A stretch of 64,000 nucleotides of DNA from Paenibacillus silvae (GCF_014639235.1 NZ_BMFU01000002.1:186001-250000), one strand, 5' to 3'; counted from the first letter of the stretch, positions 26,596 through 35,619 are shown. Made by a program: numbers and translations. The notes: a model not told the origin generated them from the letters alone.

Positions 26596-27222
26596 CTAAA
26601 ACTGCTTGGCAAAACGCTGTGCTTCTTCGATTCCTTTTTGCTTGATTTCCTCTGCACGATCCTTGTACTGGTTATGACCTTCCACAAAAATGCCATCCAG
26701 CTTCGGCACGCCCAGAAATGACATGATAATGCTTAGATAACGATGCCCGGATTCCATCTCGGCTGCAGGACCCTCCGAGTAAACGCCACCTCGTGCCTGG
26801 ATGTGCAGTGCCTTTTTGTCTGTGAGCAAACCGATGGGGCCCTGCTCTGTATAACGAAACGTTTTGCCTGCTACACAGATGGAATCAATGTAGGCTTTCA
26901 ATACAGGCGGGAATGAGAAATTCCACAGCGGCGTAACAAATACGTATTTATCTGCACTCGCAAACTGGTCCGAAAGCTCGTTCAGACGCTGAACTTTGGC
27001 CTGCTCCTCAGAGGTCAGGTCTCCGCCAGCCTGAAGCTTGCCCCACCCGCTGAATACATCCGCATCAATATGTGGAATGTTGGAACGGTACAGATCGAGA
27101 TGAATGATTTCGTCAGATGCATGGCTTTGCTTGTAAGCCTCAATGAAAGCTTTCCCGGCAGCCATACTGAAAGAGGTTTGATGATCATGCGGATGGGCAG
27201 TAATGTACAAGAGAGTTGACAT
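26596..27222 (-). CDS. azoR: FMN-dependent NADH:azoreductase/quinone reductase
   Basis: A 208-residue flavodoxin-like protein of the AzoR family, matching the family length. The N-terminus STLLYITAHPHDHQTSFSMAAGKAF forms the FMN phosphate loop region; VTPLWNFSFPPVLKAYID (about 100-117) and QARGGVYSEGP (about 143) are the other flavin contacts. It reduces quinones and azo compounds with two electrons and is often a response to electrophile stress. ATG 27222 was chosen over an upstream in-frame codon because GAGGAAATATGG precedes it. It is divergent from deoR. Confidence 0.9.
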   Translation of the reverse strand: MSTLLYITAHPHDHQTSFSMAAGKAFIEAYKQSHASDEIIHLDLYRSNIPHIDADVFSGWGKLQAGGDLTSEEQAKVQRLNELSDQFASADKYVFVTPLWNFSFPPVLKAYIDSICVAGKTFRYTEQGPIGLLTDKKALHIQARGGVYSEGPAAEMESGHRYLSIIMSFLGVPKLDGIFVEGHNQYKDRAEEIKQKGIEEAQRFAKQF

Positions 27223-27488
27223 CCATATTTCCTCGCTTTCCGAATATATGTTCATTGACTGGAGTAGTATGCTATGGGTAGCTTTATTTTATTCACTATG
27301 GTTAGGGATTACCCGCAGCATGAGAGTATTTTGGCAAAATATAGTGATGGGATACTTAATATATGTATAATATATAGGACGAGTATTTTGGTGGAGCAAG
27401 CCCAGTAAAACAAATGAAATCAGGCTAGATCCGAGATGTTCCACGTTTTCAATTTTCAACGATAATAAGATGAGTGAGATGAGTGCAC

Positions 27489-28433
27489 ATGGGAATGGAC
27501 CTGGAGAAACAGCGTTTAAGCATTGAAGCGGCGAAATTGTATTACCAGTCCGATTACAGTCAGCAGGATATAGCCACAAGACTCGGGGTGTCACGCCCGA
27601 CCGTATCCAGACTGCTTCAATATGCCAAGGACCGGGGATATGTACGCATCGAGATTATGGACCCGCTTGAGGATATTGATATTATTGCGGGAGAGCTCAA
27701 GGCCAAATATCATCTGGAGACAGCACTTGTTTGTTTCGCGCCACTCAAGAGCGATGAGGAGATTCAGAAGCATATCAGCAAGAGAGCAGCGGACTATTTG
27801 CAGGACACTGTGCAGGATGCGGACATTATCGGTGTGACTTGGGGAACAACGATGCATGCCGTGGCACGACAGCTCCGTCCCAAACAGGTCAAGGGTGTTG
27901 AAGTGGTACAGCTCAAGGGGGGCGTAAGCCACTCCCATGTGAATACATATGCGGCGGAGATTGTGCATCTGTTTGCAGAAGCTTTTCACACGGTGCCAAG
28001 GTATTTGCCGCTTCCTGTTATCTTCGACAACCTTGAAGTGAAGAAAATGGTTGAGGCCGATCGGCACATTGGACGAATTGTAGAGCTGGGAAGACAGGCG
28101 AACATTGCCATCTTTACGGTGGGAACGGTGAAGGAGGATGCACTTCTGTTCAAGCTTGGATATTTCAATGAGCAAGAGCAGCAGCTCCTGATGAAGTCGG
28201 GTGCCGGGGACATCTGTTCACGTTTTTTTGATGCGGAGGGGCATTTGATCAGCGAGGAGATTAACAGCAGAACGGTTGGAATTGATCTCGCGGAGTTACG
28301 GAATAAGGAGAAATCTATTCTTGTCGCTGGTGGTATGCGCAAAATAGAAGCGATCCATGCCGCCCTGAAGGGGCAGTACGCCAACATTCTTGTTACAGAT
28401 CAGTACACAGCCCAGGCTTTGCTTCGTTTATAG
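27489..28433 (+). CDS. deoR: SorC/DeoR-type regulator of deoxyribonucleoside genes
   Basis: A 314-residue SorC-family regulator like B. subtilis DeoR (313). The N-terminal helix-turn-helix is YSQQDIATRLGVSRPTVSRLL; the C-terminal sugar-phosphate-sensing domain follows (GVTWGTTMHAVARQL, IFTVGTVKEDALLF). In B. subtilis it is released from DNA by deoxyribose 5-phosphate. It lies upstream of deoC, and a matching operator is present. The ribosome binding site is weak (GAGATGAG), and GTG 27483 or ATG 27495 remain possible starts. Confidence 0.88.
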   Translation: MGMDLEKQRLSIEAAKLYYQSDYSQQDIATRLGVSRPTVSRLLQYAKDRGYVRIEIMDPLEDIDIIAGELKAKYHLETALVCFAPLKSDEEIQKHISKRAADYLQDTVQDADIIGVTWGTTMHAVARQLRPKQVKGVEVVQLKGGVSHSHVNTYAAEIVHLFAEAFHTVPRYLPLPVIFDNLEVKKMVEADRHIGRIVELGRQANIAIFTVGTVKEDALLFKLGYFNEQEQQLLMKSGAGDICSRFFDAEGHLISEEINSRTVGIDLAELRNKEKSILVAGGMRKIEAIHAALKGQYANILVTDQYTAQALLRL

Positions 28434-28481
28434 AGGGTTTTAAGATTGGTCTATAGTTCCTAAACTGAATAACGAGATGAC

Positions 28482-28513
28482 AACATCTGCCATGCACTAG
28501 GGCGGATGTTTTA
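28482..28513 (+). terminator. Intrinsic terminator of deoR
   Basis: A 10-bp stem AACATCTGCC/GGCGGATGTT with one wobble pair and a short T run. Confidence 0.85.
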
Positions 28514-28594
28514 TTATGTAAAGCGGAAAATAAAACAAAATAGTATTGCTTCTGGTGTAACAAAATGTTCACGCTTCTATCCAAAAATTACATA

Positions 28595-28639
28595 TGAACA
28601 AAAGTTCAAATTGATTTTTACATATGTTCATGGTAGTGT
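28595..28639 (+). promoter_or_regulatory. deoC promoter with DeoR operator
   Basis: A perfect palindrome TGAACAAAAGTTCA (28595-28608) lies just upstream of TTGATT (-35, 28611-28616); 17 bp on is TAGTGT (28634-28639). A direct copy of the 3' half-site, ATGTTCA (28624-28630), sits between the two boxes. This repeats the arrangement reported for B. subtilis DeoR: palindrome upstream of -35 plus a half-site between -35 and -10. Confidence 0.8.
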
Positions 28640-28684
28640 AGGGATATAAGTTCACAGTTCACTTCAGATAAGGGAGAGATTGAA

Positions 28685-29356
28685 TTGACTACATCACAAT
28701 TGGCTAAAATGATCGACCACACGCTGCTTCGTGCGGATGCAACCCGTAACGAGATTACCAAGCTGACAGAAGAAGCGAAGCAGTACCAGTTTGCTTCCGT
28801 TTGTGTTAACCCGGGCTGGGTGTCCTACGCAGCAGAGCAGCTTCAAGGCACAGGCGTTGATATTTGCACCGTTATCGGATTCCCGCTGGGAGCGTCCACA
28901 ACCGAAACTAAAGCGTTCGAGACCAAAGATGCCATTACCAAAGGTGCAACGGAAGTCGATATGGTGATCAACATCAGCGCATTGAAAGACGGAAACGATG
29001 ATTACGTGGAGCAGGATATTCGTGCTGTTGTTGACGCTGCAGCAGGTACGCTTGTGAAAGTGATTATTGAGACATGCCTGTTGACAGACGATGAGAAAGT
29101 ACGTGCTTGTCAAGCGGCTGTCAGAGCCGGAGCAGATTTTGTCAAAACATCGACAGGCTTCTCCACAGGTGGAGCAACACCGGAAGATATCGCTCTGATG
29201 CGTCGCACGGTTGGACCCGACGTGGGCGTAAAAGCATCGGGCGGCGTACGCAGCCTTGAAGATATGCAGAAAATGATTGAAGCTGGCGCTTCCCGAATCG
29301 GGGCAAGCTCTGGTGTGAAGATCATGCAGGGCGGCGAGTCTTCTTCGTCTTACTAA
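28685..29356 (+). CDS. deoC: Deoxyribose-phosphate aldolase
   Basis: A 223-residue class I aldolase splitting 2-deoxyribose 5-phosphate to glyceraldehyde 3-phosphate and acetaldehyde. The Schiff-base lysine is K154 in FVKTSTGFSTGGAT; the N-terminus IDHTLLRADAT and the phosphate-binding VKASGGVR are typical. It starts at TTG 28685, 8 bases after AGGGAG; there is no ATG near the expected N-terminus. It is the first gene of the salvage group. Confidence 0.94.
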   Translation: MTTSQLAKMIDHTLLRADATRNEITKLTEEAKQYQFASVCVNPGWVSYAAEQLQGTGVDICTVIGFPLGASTTETKAFETKDAITKGATEVDMVINISALKDGNDDYVEQDIRAVVDAAAGTLVKVIIETCLLTDDEKVRACQAAVRAGADFVKTSTGFSTGGATPEDIALMRRTVGPDVGVKASGGVRSLEDMQKMIEAGASRIGASSGVKIMQGGESSSSY

Positions 29357-29367
29357 AACTTGATTGT

Positions 29368-29405
29368 TTCCTGGACCTTGTCGTTATAAAGACAGGGTTC
29401 AGGAA
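29368..29405 (+). other. Strong hairpin between deoC and nupC
   Basis: TTCCTGGACCTTGTC (29368-29382) pairs with GACAGGGTTCAGGAA (29391-29405) apart from two positions, with an 8-base loop and no T run. It may protect or process the deoC message rather than end it. Confidence 0.5.
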
Positions 29406-29495
29406 GCTTGTAATGCTGAGTTTATGTAATGTGCAGGTGACCTCGATCACAATCAAAGAGGTTCATGAAATGAAAATTGATTTATCGGCGAATGT

Positions 29496-29509
29496 TGTAA
29501 GCGCTTTAA
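29496..29509 (+). promoter_or_regulatory. cre site upstream of nupC
   Basis: TGTAAGCGCTTTAA matches the cre consensus at 13 of 14 positions. CcpA control is known for the B. subtilis dra-nupC-pdp operon, so the same is likely here. Confidence 0.65.
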
Positions 29510-29620
29510 TACATTTTCTGAAAAAATGAAATAGTGATATCCGATTTTCATACTTGAGGTTCAGTACCCTTTGAGCAGTTTATACAACACTTGCTTAACG
29601 ATCTTCAAAGGAGAGATAAC

Positions 29621-30811
29621 ATGAAATATCTTATAGCCATACTTGGATTACTCGTGGTGTTTGGACTGGCTTATATCGCGAGCAACGGCAAGAAACAGAT
29701 TCGATACCGGCCGCTTGCGGTTATGGTTGTGTTACAAATCATTTTAGCTTACGCTTTGCTGAACACCGAAGTGGGGACATGGCTCATTGGCGGGTTTTCC
29801 ACGGTATTCAAGAACCTGCTGGAATATGCAAACGAAGGGATTACCTTTGTCTTCGGCGGTTTAGTAAACGTTGGAGCAGAAGGCGGGAGTGGGCCGTTTT
29901 TCCTGACTGTGCTCATGCCTATTGTGGTCATCTCTGCCTTGATTGGTATATTGCAGTATATCCGAATCCTGCCTTTTGTTATAAAATATATTGGTCTGGT
30001 ATTAAGCAAAGTCAACGGAATGGGCAAACTGGAATCATATAACGCGGTTGCTTCGGCCATTTTGGGGCAATCTGAAGTGTTCATATCCGTGAAAAAACAA
30101 ATCGGGTTACTGCCGAAACATCGGCTTTATACCCTCTGTGCCTCAGCCATGTCCACGGTATCGATGTCCATTGTCGGTGCCTATATGTCGATGATTGATC
30201 CGAAATATGTGGTGACGGCGCTTGTGCTCAACCTTTTTGGCGGTTTTATCATTGCTTCTATTGTGAACCCGTACCGGGTAACCGAGGAAGAAGATATATT
30301 GGAAGTGCAGGAAGAAGAGAAACAATCGTTTTTTGAAATGCTGGGTGAATATATTCTGGATGGCTTCAAGGTAGCGATTGTCGTTGCAGCGATGCTGATC
30401 GGATTTGTCGCTCTGATTGCCTTGATTAACGGAATATTCAGCGCTGTGATCGGCATTTCGTTCCAGGAACTGCTAGGGTATGTATTTGCACCTTTTGCCT
30501 TTGTTATGGGTGTCCCTTGGAAAGAAGCGATTCAGGCAGGAAGCATTATGGCTACCAAAATGGTGTCCAACGAATTCGTTGCCATGCTTGATCTGAGTAA
30601 ACAGACAGCATTGTCAGCCAGAACAACAGGGATCGTATCCGTCTTCCTAGTATCCTTCGCCAACTTCTCCTCCATCGGTATTATTGCCGGGGCGGTGAAG
30701 GGACTCCATGAGAAACAGGGCAATGTGGTGGCCCGCTTCGGACTGAAGCTGCTTTATGGTGCATCGCTTGTCAGCGTGCTGTCTGCGATCATCACTGGAC
30801 TGTTTTTGTAA
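29621..30811 (+). CDS. nupC: Concentrative nucleoside transporter
   Basis: A 396-residue CNT-family membrane protein with about nine predicted hydrophobic segments. The family core is visible: GQSEVFISVKKQIGLLPKHRLYTLCASAMSTVS (nucleoside and cation site) and ATKMVSNEFVAMLDL near residue 310. It imports nucleosides with H+ or Na+ for DeoD and Pdp. ATG 29621 follows AAAGGAG. A cre site lies about 110 bp upstream. Confidence 0.93.
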   Translation: MKYLIAILGLLVVFGLAYIASNGKKQIRYRPLAVMVVLQIILAYALLNTEVGTWLIGGFSTVFKNLLEYANEGITFVFGGLVNVGAEGGSGPFFLTVLMPIVVISALIGILQYIRILPFVIKYIGLVLSKVNGMGKLESYNAVASAILGQSEVFISVKKQIGLLPKHRLYTLCASAMSTVSMSIVGAYMSMIDPKYVVTALVLNLFGGFIIASIVNPYRVTEEEDILEVQEEEKQSFFEMLGEYILDGFKVAIVVAAMLIGFVALIALINGIFSAVIGISFQELLGYVFAPFAFVMGVPWKEAIQAGSIMATKMVSNEFVAMLDLSKQTALSARTTGIVSVFLVSFANFSSIGIIAGAVKGLHEKQGNVVARFGLKLLYGASLVSVLSAIITGLFL

Positions 30812-30840
30812 GCCGGATTATTGGAAGGAGTGCTTAGATT

Positions 30841-32019
30841 ATGTCAACATTCAAAAGAGTACATCTGATCGTCATGGATTCTGTAGGAATCGGTGAAGCG
30901 CCGGATGCGGCCGAGTTCGATGATTTTGACGTCGATACGTTTGGTCACATTGCACGTGAACGCGGAGGTCTGAACATGCCTAACATGGCAAGTCTTGGAC
31001 TGTCTAACATTAAAGAAATTCAAGGTATTCCGGTGGCGGATAAACCTAAAGCGTATTACACCAAAATGCAGGAGGCTTCCCGTGGCAAAGATACGATGAC
31101 AGGCCATTGGGAGATTATGGGTTTATACATTGATACACCTTTCCGTGTATTTGAGAATGGCTTCCCGGATGAGCTGATTCAGCGTATTGAAGAGAAGACA
31201 GGCCGCAAGGTCATTGGCAACAAACCAGCCAGCGGCACGGAAATTCTGGATGAGCTGGGTGCGGAGCATGTCGAAACAGGCGCTCTGATTGTTTATACTT
31301 CAGCTGACTCCGTACTGCAAATTGCAGCTCATGAGGACGTTGTTCCTTTGAAAGAACTATATGAAATCTGTGAGTTTTGCCGTGAAATCACACTTGAAGA
31401 TCCGTACATGCTCGGCCGTATTATTGCACGTCCTTTCGTTGGAGAAGCCGGGAACTGGAAGCGCACGGCGAACCGTCATGACTATGCACTCAAGCCGTTT
31501 GGGCGCACAGTTATGAATGAGCTGAAGGATGGCGGCTTTGACGTTATTGCTTTAGGTAAAATTTCAGATATTTATGATGGCGAGGGTGTGACCAAAGCAG
31601 TTCGCACTGTCTCGAATATGGATGGCATGGACAAGCTTTCTGAAACGATGGACGAAGAGTTCACGGGTCTGAGCTTCCTGAATCTCGTTGATTTTGATGC
31701 GCTCTACGGCCACCGCCGTGACCCGCAAGGGTATGCGCAGGCACTTGAAGATTATGACGCACGTCTGCCCGAGATTTTTGCAAAAATGACCAACGATGAT
31801 CTGCTGCTCATTACGGCCGACCATGGTAACGACCCAACCTACCGCGGCACAGATCATACACGTGAATATGTTCCGTTGCTTGCTTACTCCCCGCGTTTCA
31901 GCGAGGGTAAACAGCTGGAGCTACGCAGCACCTTTGCAGACCTTGGTGCAACCGTGGCAGATAACTTTGGTGTAAAGCTGCCTGAATACGGCAAAAGCTT
32001 CCTGAATGATCTGAAATAA
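30841..32019 (+). CDS. deoB: Phosphopentomutase
   Basis: A 392-residue metalloenzyme of the alkaline-phosphatase superfamily interconverting (deoxy)ribose 1- and 5-phosphate. Metal-site motifs are LIVMDSVGIGEAPDA (residues 8-22), the phosphothreonine region KDTMTGHWE (about 84-92), and ITADHGNDPTYRGTDHTRE (about 320). It links the phosphorylases DeoD and Pdp to the aldolase DeoC. The ATG follows AAGGAG, 29 bp after nupC. Confidence 0.95.
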   Translation: MSTFKRVHLIVMDSVGIGEAPDAAEFDDFDVDTFGHIARERGGLNMPNMASLGLSNIKEIQGIPVADKPKAYYTKMQEASRGKDTMTGHWEIMGLYIDTPFRVFENGFPDELIQRIEEKTGRKVIGNKPASGTEILDELGAEHVETGALIVYTSADSVLQIAAHEDVVPLKELYEICEFCREITLEDPYMLGRIIARPFVGEAGNWKRTANRHDYALKPFGRTVMNELKDGGFDVIALGKISDIYDGEGVTKAVRTVSNMDGMDKLSETMDEEFTGLSFLNLVDFDALYGHRRDPQGYAQALEDYDARLPEIFAKMTNDDLLLITADHGNDPTYRGTDHTREYVPLLAYSPRFSEGKQLELRSTFADLGATVADNFGVKLPEYGKSFLNDLK

Positions 32020-32102
32020 CAATGAATGTCTGAACTGAATCGTAAGTAACTGAAAAAGTTTGGACTGTTCAAACTGATGCGGGGCGTTCAACATGGGTGC
32101 TG

Positions 32103-32141
32103 GACTGCGGGAGTGACGTAAGAGGAAGTCTCTCCCGAGTC
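32103..32141 (+). other. Hairpin between deoB and deoD
   Basis: GACT-g-CGGGAG (32103-32113) pairs with CTCCCGAGTC (32132-32141), a 10-bp stem with one bulge and no T run. It may shape differential mRNA stability in the operon. Confidence 0.5.
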
Positions 32142-32196
32142 AGGCCGCCTATCGCAATTAACCATAGATGATTCTATATATATTGGAGGAAATGAC

Positions 32197-32904
32197 ATGA
32201 GTACACATATTGGAGCAAAATCGGGAGATATCGCAGAAACGATCCTTTTGCCAGGAGACCCTTTGCGCGCAAAATACATCGCAGATACGTATCTTGAGGA
32301 TGTCGTTTGTTACAACGAAGTTCGCGGAATGCTTGGCTTCACAGGTACATATCAAGGTCACCGGATTTCGGTGCAAGGTTCGGGTATGGGGATTCCGTCC
32401 TTTGCGATCTATGCCAATGAATTGATCAGCGAGTATGGTGTGAAAAACCTGATTCGTGTCGGCACTTGCGGCGGTATGCAGGAGCATGTACGTGTACGCG
32501 ACGTCGTACTTGCACAAGCAGCCTGCACGGATTCCAGCATGAACAAACATGTTTTCGGTGGATATGATTTCTCGCCAATCGCAACGTTCTCGCTGCTGAA
32601 GGAAGCTTACGACCGTGCAACAGCTAAAGGCATGAACATTCATGTCGGCAACGTGTTCAGCTCCGATTCCTTCTATCGGGATGACCGTTCCGTAACAGAA
32701 AAATTGATGAAGCACGGTGTGCTTGGTGTGGAGATGGAAACAACAGCGCTGTACACCATTGCTGCCAAATTCGGCGTGAACGCTTTGACCATCCTGACAG
32801 TAAGTGATCACCTGCTGACAGGTGAAGAAACTTCTGCAGAAGAGCGCCAAAAAACGTTCAACGACATGATGGTTGTGGCGTTGGAGACTGCAACTACACT
32901 GTAA
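32197..32904 (+). CDS. deoD: Purine-nucleoside phosphorylase, DeoD type
   Basis: A 235-residue hexameric-type phosphorylase splitting purine (deoxy)nucleosides with phosphate. Typical segments are STHIGAKSGDIAETILLPGDPLRAKYIA, the phosphate-site GSGMGIPSFAIYANELI, IRVGTCGGMQ, EMETTALY and the catalytic aspartate in LTVSDHLLTGE. The start follows TTGGAGGAA. It yields (deoxy)ribose 1-phosphate for DeoB and free bases; adenosine and inosine types are both in its usual range. Confidence 0.95.
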   Translation: MSTHIGAKSGDIAETILLPGDPLRAKYIADTYLEDVVCYNEVRGMLGFTGTYQGHRISVQGSGMGIPSFAIYANELISEYGVKNLIRVGTCGGMQEHVRVRDVVLAQAACTDSSMNKHVFGGYDFSPIATFSLLKEAYDRATAKGMNIHVGNVFSSDSFYRDDRSVTEKLMKHGVLGVEMETTALYTIAAKFGVNALTILTVSDHLLTGEETSAEERQKTFNDMMVVALETATTL

Positions 32905-33023
32905 TGCTGTAACGATTCGGGCCGGTTGGGAGACAACAGCGCTTGTAAGAGCGATCCGGGTCCGGAACGGCTCCCGCTCAATGCGTGTTCTGTACAATCA
33001 ATTTTACACAAGGAGAGATCATC

Positions 33024-34325
33024 ATGAGAATGGTAGACATTATTGCCAAAAAACGTGACGGCAAAGAACTGACAACAGAAGAGATCGACTTTGTTGTTCA
33101 AGGATATACGCAAGGAGAGATTCCGGATTATCAAGTCAGCGCTTGGGCGATGGCTGTATTTTTCAAAGACATGACAGATAAAGAACGTGCAGATTTGACC
33201 ATGTCTATGGTTAACTCGGGCGAAACAATTGACCTCTCTGCCATTGAAGGCATCAAGGTAGATAAGCACTCCACCGGAGGCGTGGGTGATACAACTACAC
33301 TGGTGCTTGCACCACTCGTCGCTGCACTGGATGTACCTGTGGCAAAGATGTCCGGGCGTGGCCTTGGTCACACTGGGGGTACAACGGACAAGCTGGAATC
33401 CGTAGCTGGCTTCCATGTGGAGCTTGAAAAGGAAGAGTTTATCCGTCTCGTCAACGAGCATAAAGTAGCGGTAATCGGCCAAAGCGGCAACCTTACACCA
33501 GCGGACAAAAAGCTGTATGCACTGCGTGATGTAACGGCAACGGTTAACTCCATCCCACTGATCGCAAGCTCCATTATGAGCAAAAAAATTGCGGCAGGTG
33601 CAGATGCCATTGTGCTCGACGTAAAAACAGGTGCTGGTGCGTTCATGAAAACAACAGAAGACGCAAAAGAGCTGGCACATGCGATGGTAAGCATTGGTAA
33701 CAATGTCGGCCGTAAAACGATGGCGGTTATCTCGGACATGTCCCAGCCGCTCGGTCTTGCGATCGGTAACGCGCTTGAAGTGAAGGAAGCGATCCTTACT
33801 TTGCAAGGCAAAGGTCCTAAGGATCTGGAAGAGCTGTGTCTGGCACTTGGACGTCAGATGGTGTTCCTTGCGGGCAAAGCGGATTCATTGGAGCAGGCTG
33901 AAGAAAAGCTGAAAGAAGTCATCCACAACGGAAAAGCGCTGGAGAAATTCAAGCACTTCCTGGCAAACCAGGGCGGCGATGCTTCGGTCGTGGATCATCC
34001 AGACCGCCTGCCACAAGCCAAATATTTAATCGAGGTTCCAGCAGATCGTGACGGTTATGTTGCAGGCATCGTTGCGGATGAGATTGGAACTGCGGCAATG
34101 CTGCTTGGTGCGGGTCGGGCAACCAAGGAATCCGAGATTGACCTGGCTGTTGGTTTGATGCTGAATAAAAAAGTAGGCGATGCAGTGAAAGCTGGCGAGT
34201 CTTTGGTCACTATTCATGCCAACCGTGAAGATGTAGAGGCCGTTATCGCAAAAATTAAAGAGAACATTACCATTGCTGACCATGCGGATGCACCGGTATT
34301 GGTACATGACATCGTAACCGAGTAA
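33024..34325 (+). CDS. pdp: Pyrimidine-nucleoside phosphorylase
   Basis: A 433-residue family II nucleoside phosphorylase acting on uridine, thymidine and deoxyuridine. Signature segments are VDKHSTGGVGDTTTLVLAPL (phosphate binding), MSGRGLGHTGGTTDKLE and KKIAAGADAIVLDVKTGAGAFM. The C-terminal domain has the expected barrel-sandwich motif. ATG 33024 follows AAGGAGA. It is the last gene of the salvage group, before a terminator. Confidence 0.95.
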   Translation: MRMVDIIAKKRDGKELTTEEIDFVVQGYTQGEIPDYQVSAWAMAVFFKDMTDKERADLTMSMVNSGETIDLSAIEGIKVDKHSTGGVGDTTTLVLAPLVAALDVPVAKMSGRGLGHTGGTTDKLESVAGFHVELEKEEFIRLVNEHKVAVIGQSGNLTPADKKLYALRDVTATVNSIPLIASSIMSKKIAAGADAIVLDVKTGAGAFMKTTEDAKELAHAMVSIGNNVGRKTMAVISDMSQPLGLAIGNALEVKEAILTLQGKGPKDLEELCLALGRQMVFLAGKADSLEQAEEKLKEVIHNGKALEKFKHFLANQGGDASVVDHPDRLPQAKYLIEVPADRDGYVAGIVADEIGTAAMLLGAGRATKESEIDLAVGLMLNKKVGDAVKAGESLVTIHANREDVEAVIAKIKENITIADHADAPVLVHDIVTE

Positions 34326-34407
34326 GAGGAAAGCCGGGTAATTTAAAATAAAAGGCATTGCATTGCCTCAACCCCAGTTGTGGGGATACAGGTAATATAT
34401 CGAGACT

Positions 34408-34446
34408 AAAAAGACGGAGCAGCTTGATTCTGCCCGTCTTTTTTTT
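34408..34446 (+). terminator. Intrinsic terminator of the deo/pdp group
   Basis: AAAAAGACGG-a-GCAG pairs with CTGC-CCGTCTTTTT around a 7-base loop and runs into a long T tract. Confidence 0.92.
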
Positions 34447-34545
34447 GTTTTTTAAGTGGCGTTAGGAAGTTTAAGCGAGCAAGCGACTCAAACGCAACAC
34501 AACCAACTCAAATAATTCAGACAACTCAAACAATCAATCCAATCA

Positions 34546-34740
34546 AACGTAAGCAAACAATTCAGCCCAGCAAACCCAACCAACGTAAGCAACCAATCCA
34601 ACTCCAGCAATTCAACCAACCGAAGCGATGAATCTCTACCTCCAGCAATCCAATGAGCGCAAGCAACTATCCGACCCAAGCAACTCAATCAACGCGAACA
34701 ACCAATTTAACCCAAGTAATTCTATCAACACAAAGAACGT
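34546..34740. repeat. Degenerate 36-bp tandem repeat, about five units
   Basis: Units begin at 34546, 34582, 34618, 34656, 34691 and 34727 (partial), so the period is 35-38 bp. Each opens with a version of AACGTAAGCAACCAAT and ends with a version of CAGCAATTCAACC. A further degenerate stretch of the same A/C-rich composition runs from 34491. The plus strand is very poor in G and T. It is not coding: there is no start site, and a minus-strand frame at 34488-34688 is just the repeat read as Leu/Cys/Trp-rich sequence. Confidence 0.8.
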
Positions 34741-34812
34741 AAACAGTGTGACTTCTAGCTGGTGGTGTGCAAAATGATTGGGATGAACCCGCTGGAGGCA
34801 ACTTGTTACTCC

Positions 34813-35005
34813 TAACGATTCCCAGAAACGCTATTTGGGTGTTTTCATGCGTTTTTATTTTGTAACGATTTCAGGAAACCTTATTTCCCTAGAATGGGGT
34901 GAAAAGGGGCATTTTTGTTGTGTTTTAAGTGAAATAAGGTTCCTCTGATTCGTTAAAATTTCCAGAAGCACATTTTCACGCAAATAAGCTCTTCTCGATT
35001 CGTTA
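34813..35005. repeat. 193-bp symmetric inverted-repeat element, copy 1
   Basis: Four copies of a 25-27-bp motif starting TAACGA and ending TTATTT: forward at 34813 and 34863, reverse ending at 34955 and 35005. The outer and inner pairs lie 50 bp apart on each side, so left and right arms of about 76 bp align without gaps and could form a long hairpin or cruciform around a 40-bp centre. There are no coding frames. The same geometry recurs at 39616-39808. The rest of the gene-free block (34741-34812, 35006-35204) shows nothing else. Confidence 0.85.
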
Positions 35006-35204
35006 AAATGAATGAAGTGTGTGAAGGGAAATCGCTGAGGAGAGTTACTTATTTTCAGTCCAGCAAAGGTTGAGCAGAGAGTTCAGTAGTCGATAAGCTT
35101 GAACAGGGGCGTGAGTGAATGCATCATTTTTTTAGTAACTTCGAACAACTTATAATTGCGGCCTTACTTCACATTCAGGTCATACGCAAATGAACCTTTA
35201 TCAC

Positions 35205-35619
35205 ATCATAAACCCACTTTCGCCCGCTCGTTGTGACATCAGCTCATTCTAACTTTATTTCTGTATACTCGTTGTGCGTATCAGTCTCATCGTAGGCCAA
35301 CTTCTGTTTACTAGTTACGAGCATCAGTCTCATCCCTAGGGCTAACCCTGTTTACTCGTTGCGAGCATAAGTCTCATCTCTAACATACTTCCATTTACTT
35401 GTTGTACGCATCAGTCCTATCCTAACCTACTTCTGTTCTCTCGTTGCAAGATCAGTCTCATTCTAACCCACTTTCCGTATACTTGTTACGCGCATCAGTT
35501 TTATCCTAACCTACTGCTGTTTACTCGTTATGGGCATCAGCTTCATCCTAACCTATTTCCGTTTACTAGTCGCGAGTATCAGCTTCATCCTAAACCAGCT
35601 CCCGCACACTCATGAGTCA
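35205..35619. repeat. Degenerate 43-bp tandem repeat, nine units
   Basis: Units start at 35238, 35280, 35323, 35367, 35410, 35451, 35494, 35536 and 35578 (period 41-44 bp), with a truncated unit from 35205. The consensus opens ATCAGTCTCATCCTAACC and continues with TACTTC, then TGTTTACTCGTTGCGAGC. Several units contain the small palindrome CTCG-TTG-CGAG. The period is not a multiple of three and the units have stops, so it is non-coding. It ends about 20 bp from the stop of the minus-strand gene at 35640. Confidence 0.85.

Noticed and set aside
34488..34688. 66-codon minus-strand frame in the 36-bp array
   Set aside because: A Leu/Trp/Cys-rich translation produced by the repeat itself; no start signals.
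34491..35619. CRISPR array
   Set aside because: Two regular tandem arrays occur, but units are contiguous and degenerate, with no constant repeat separated by unique spacers and no cas gene nearby.
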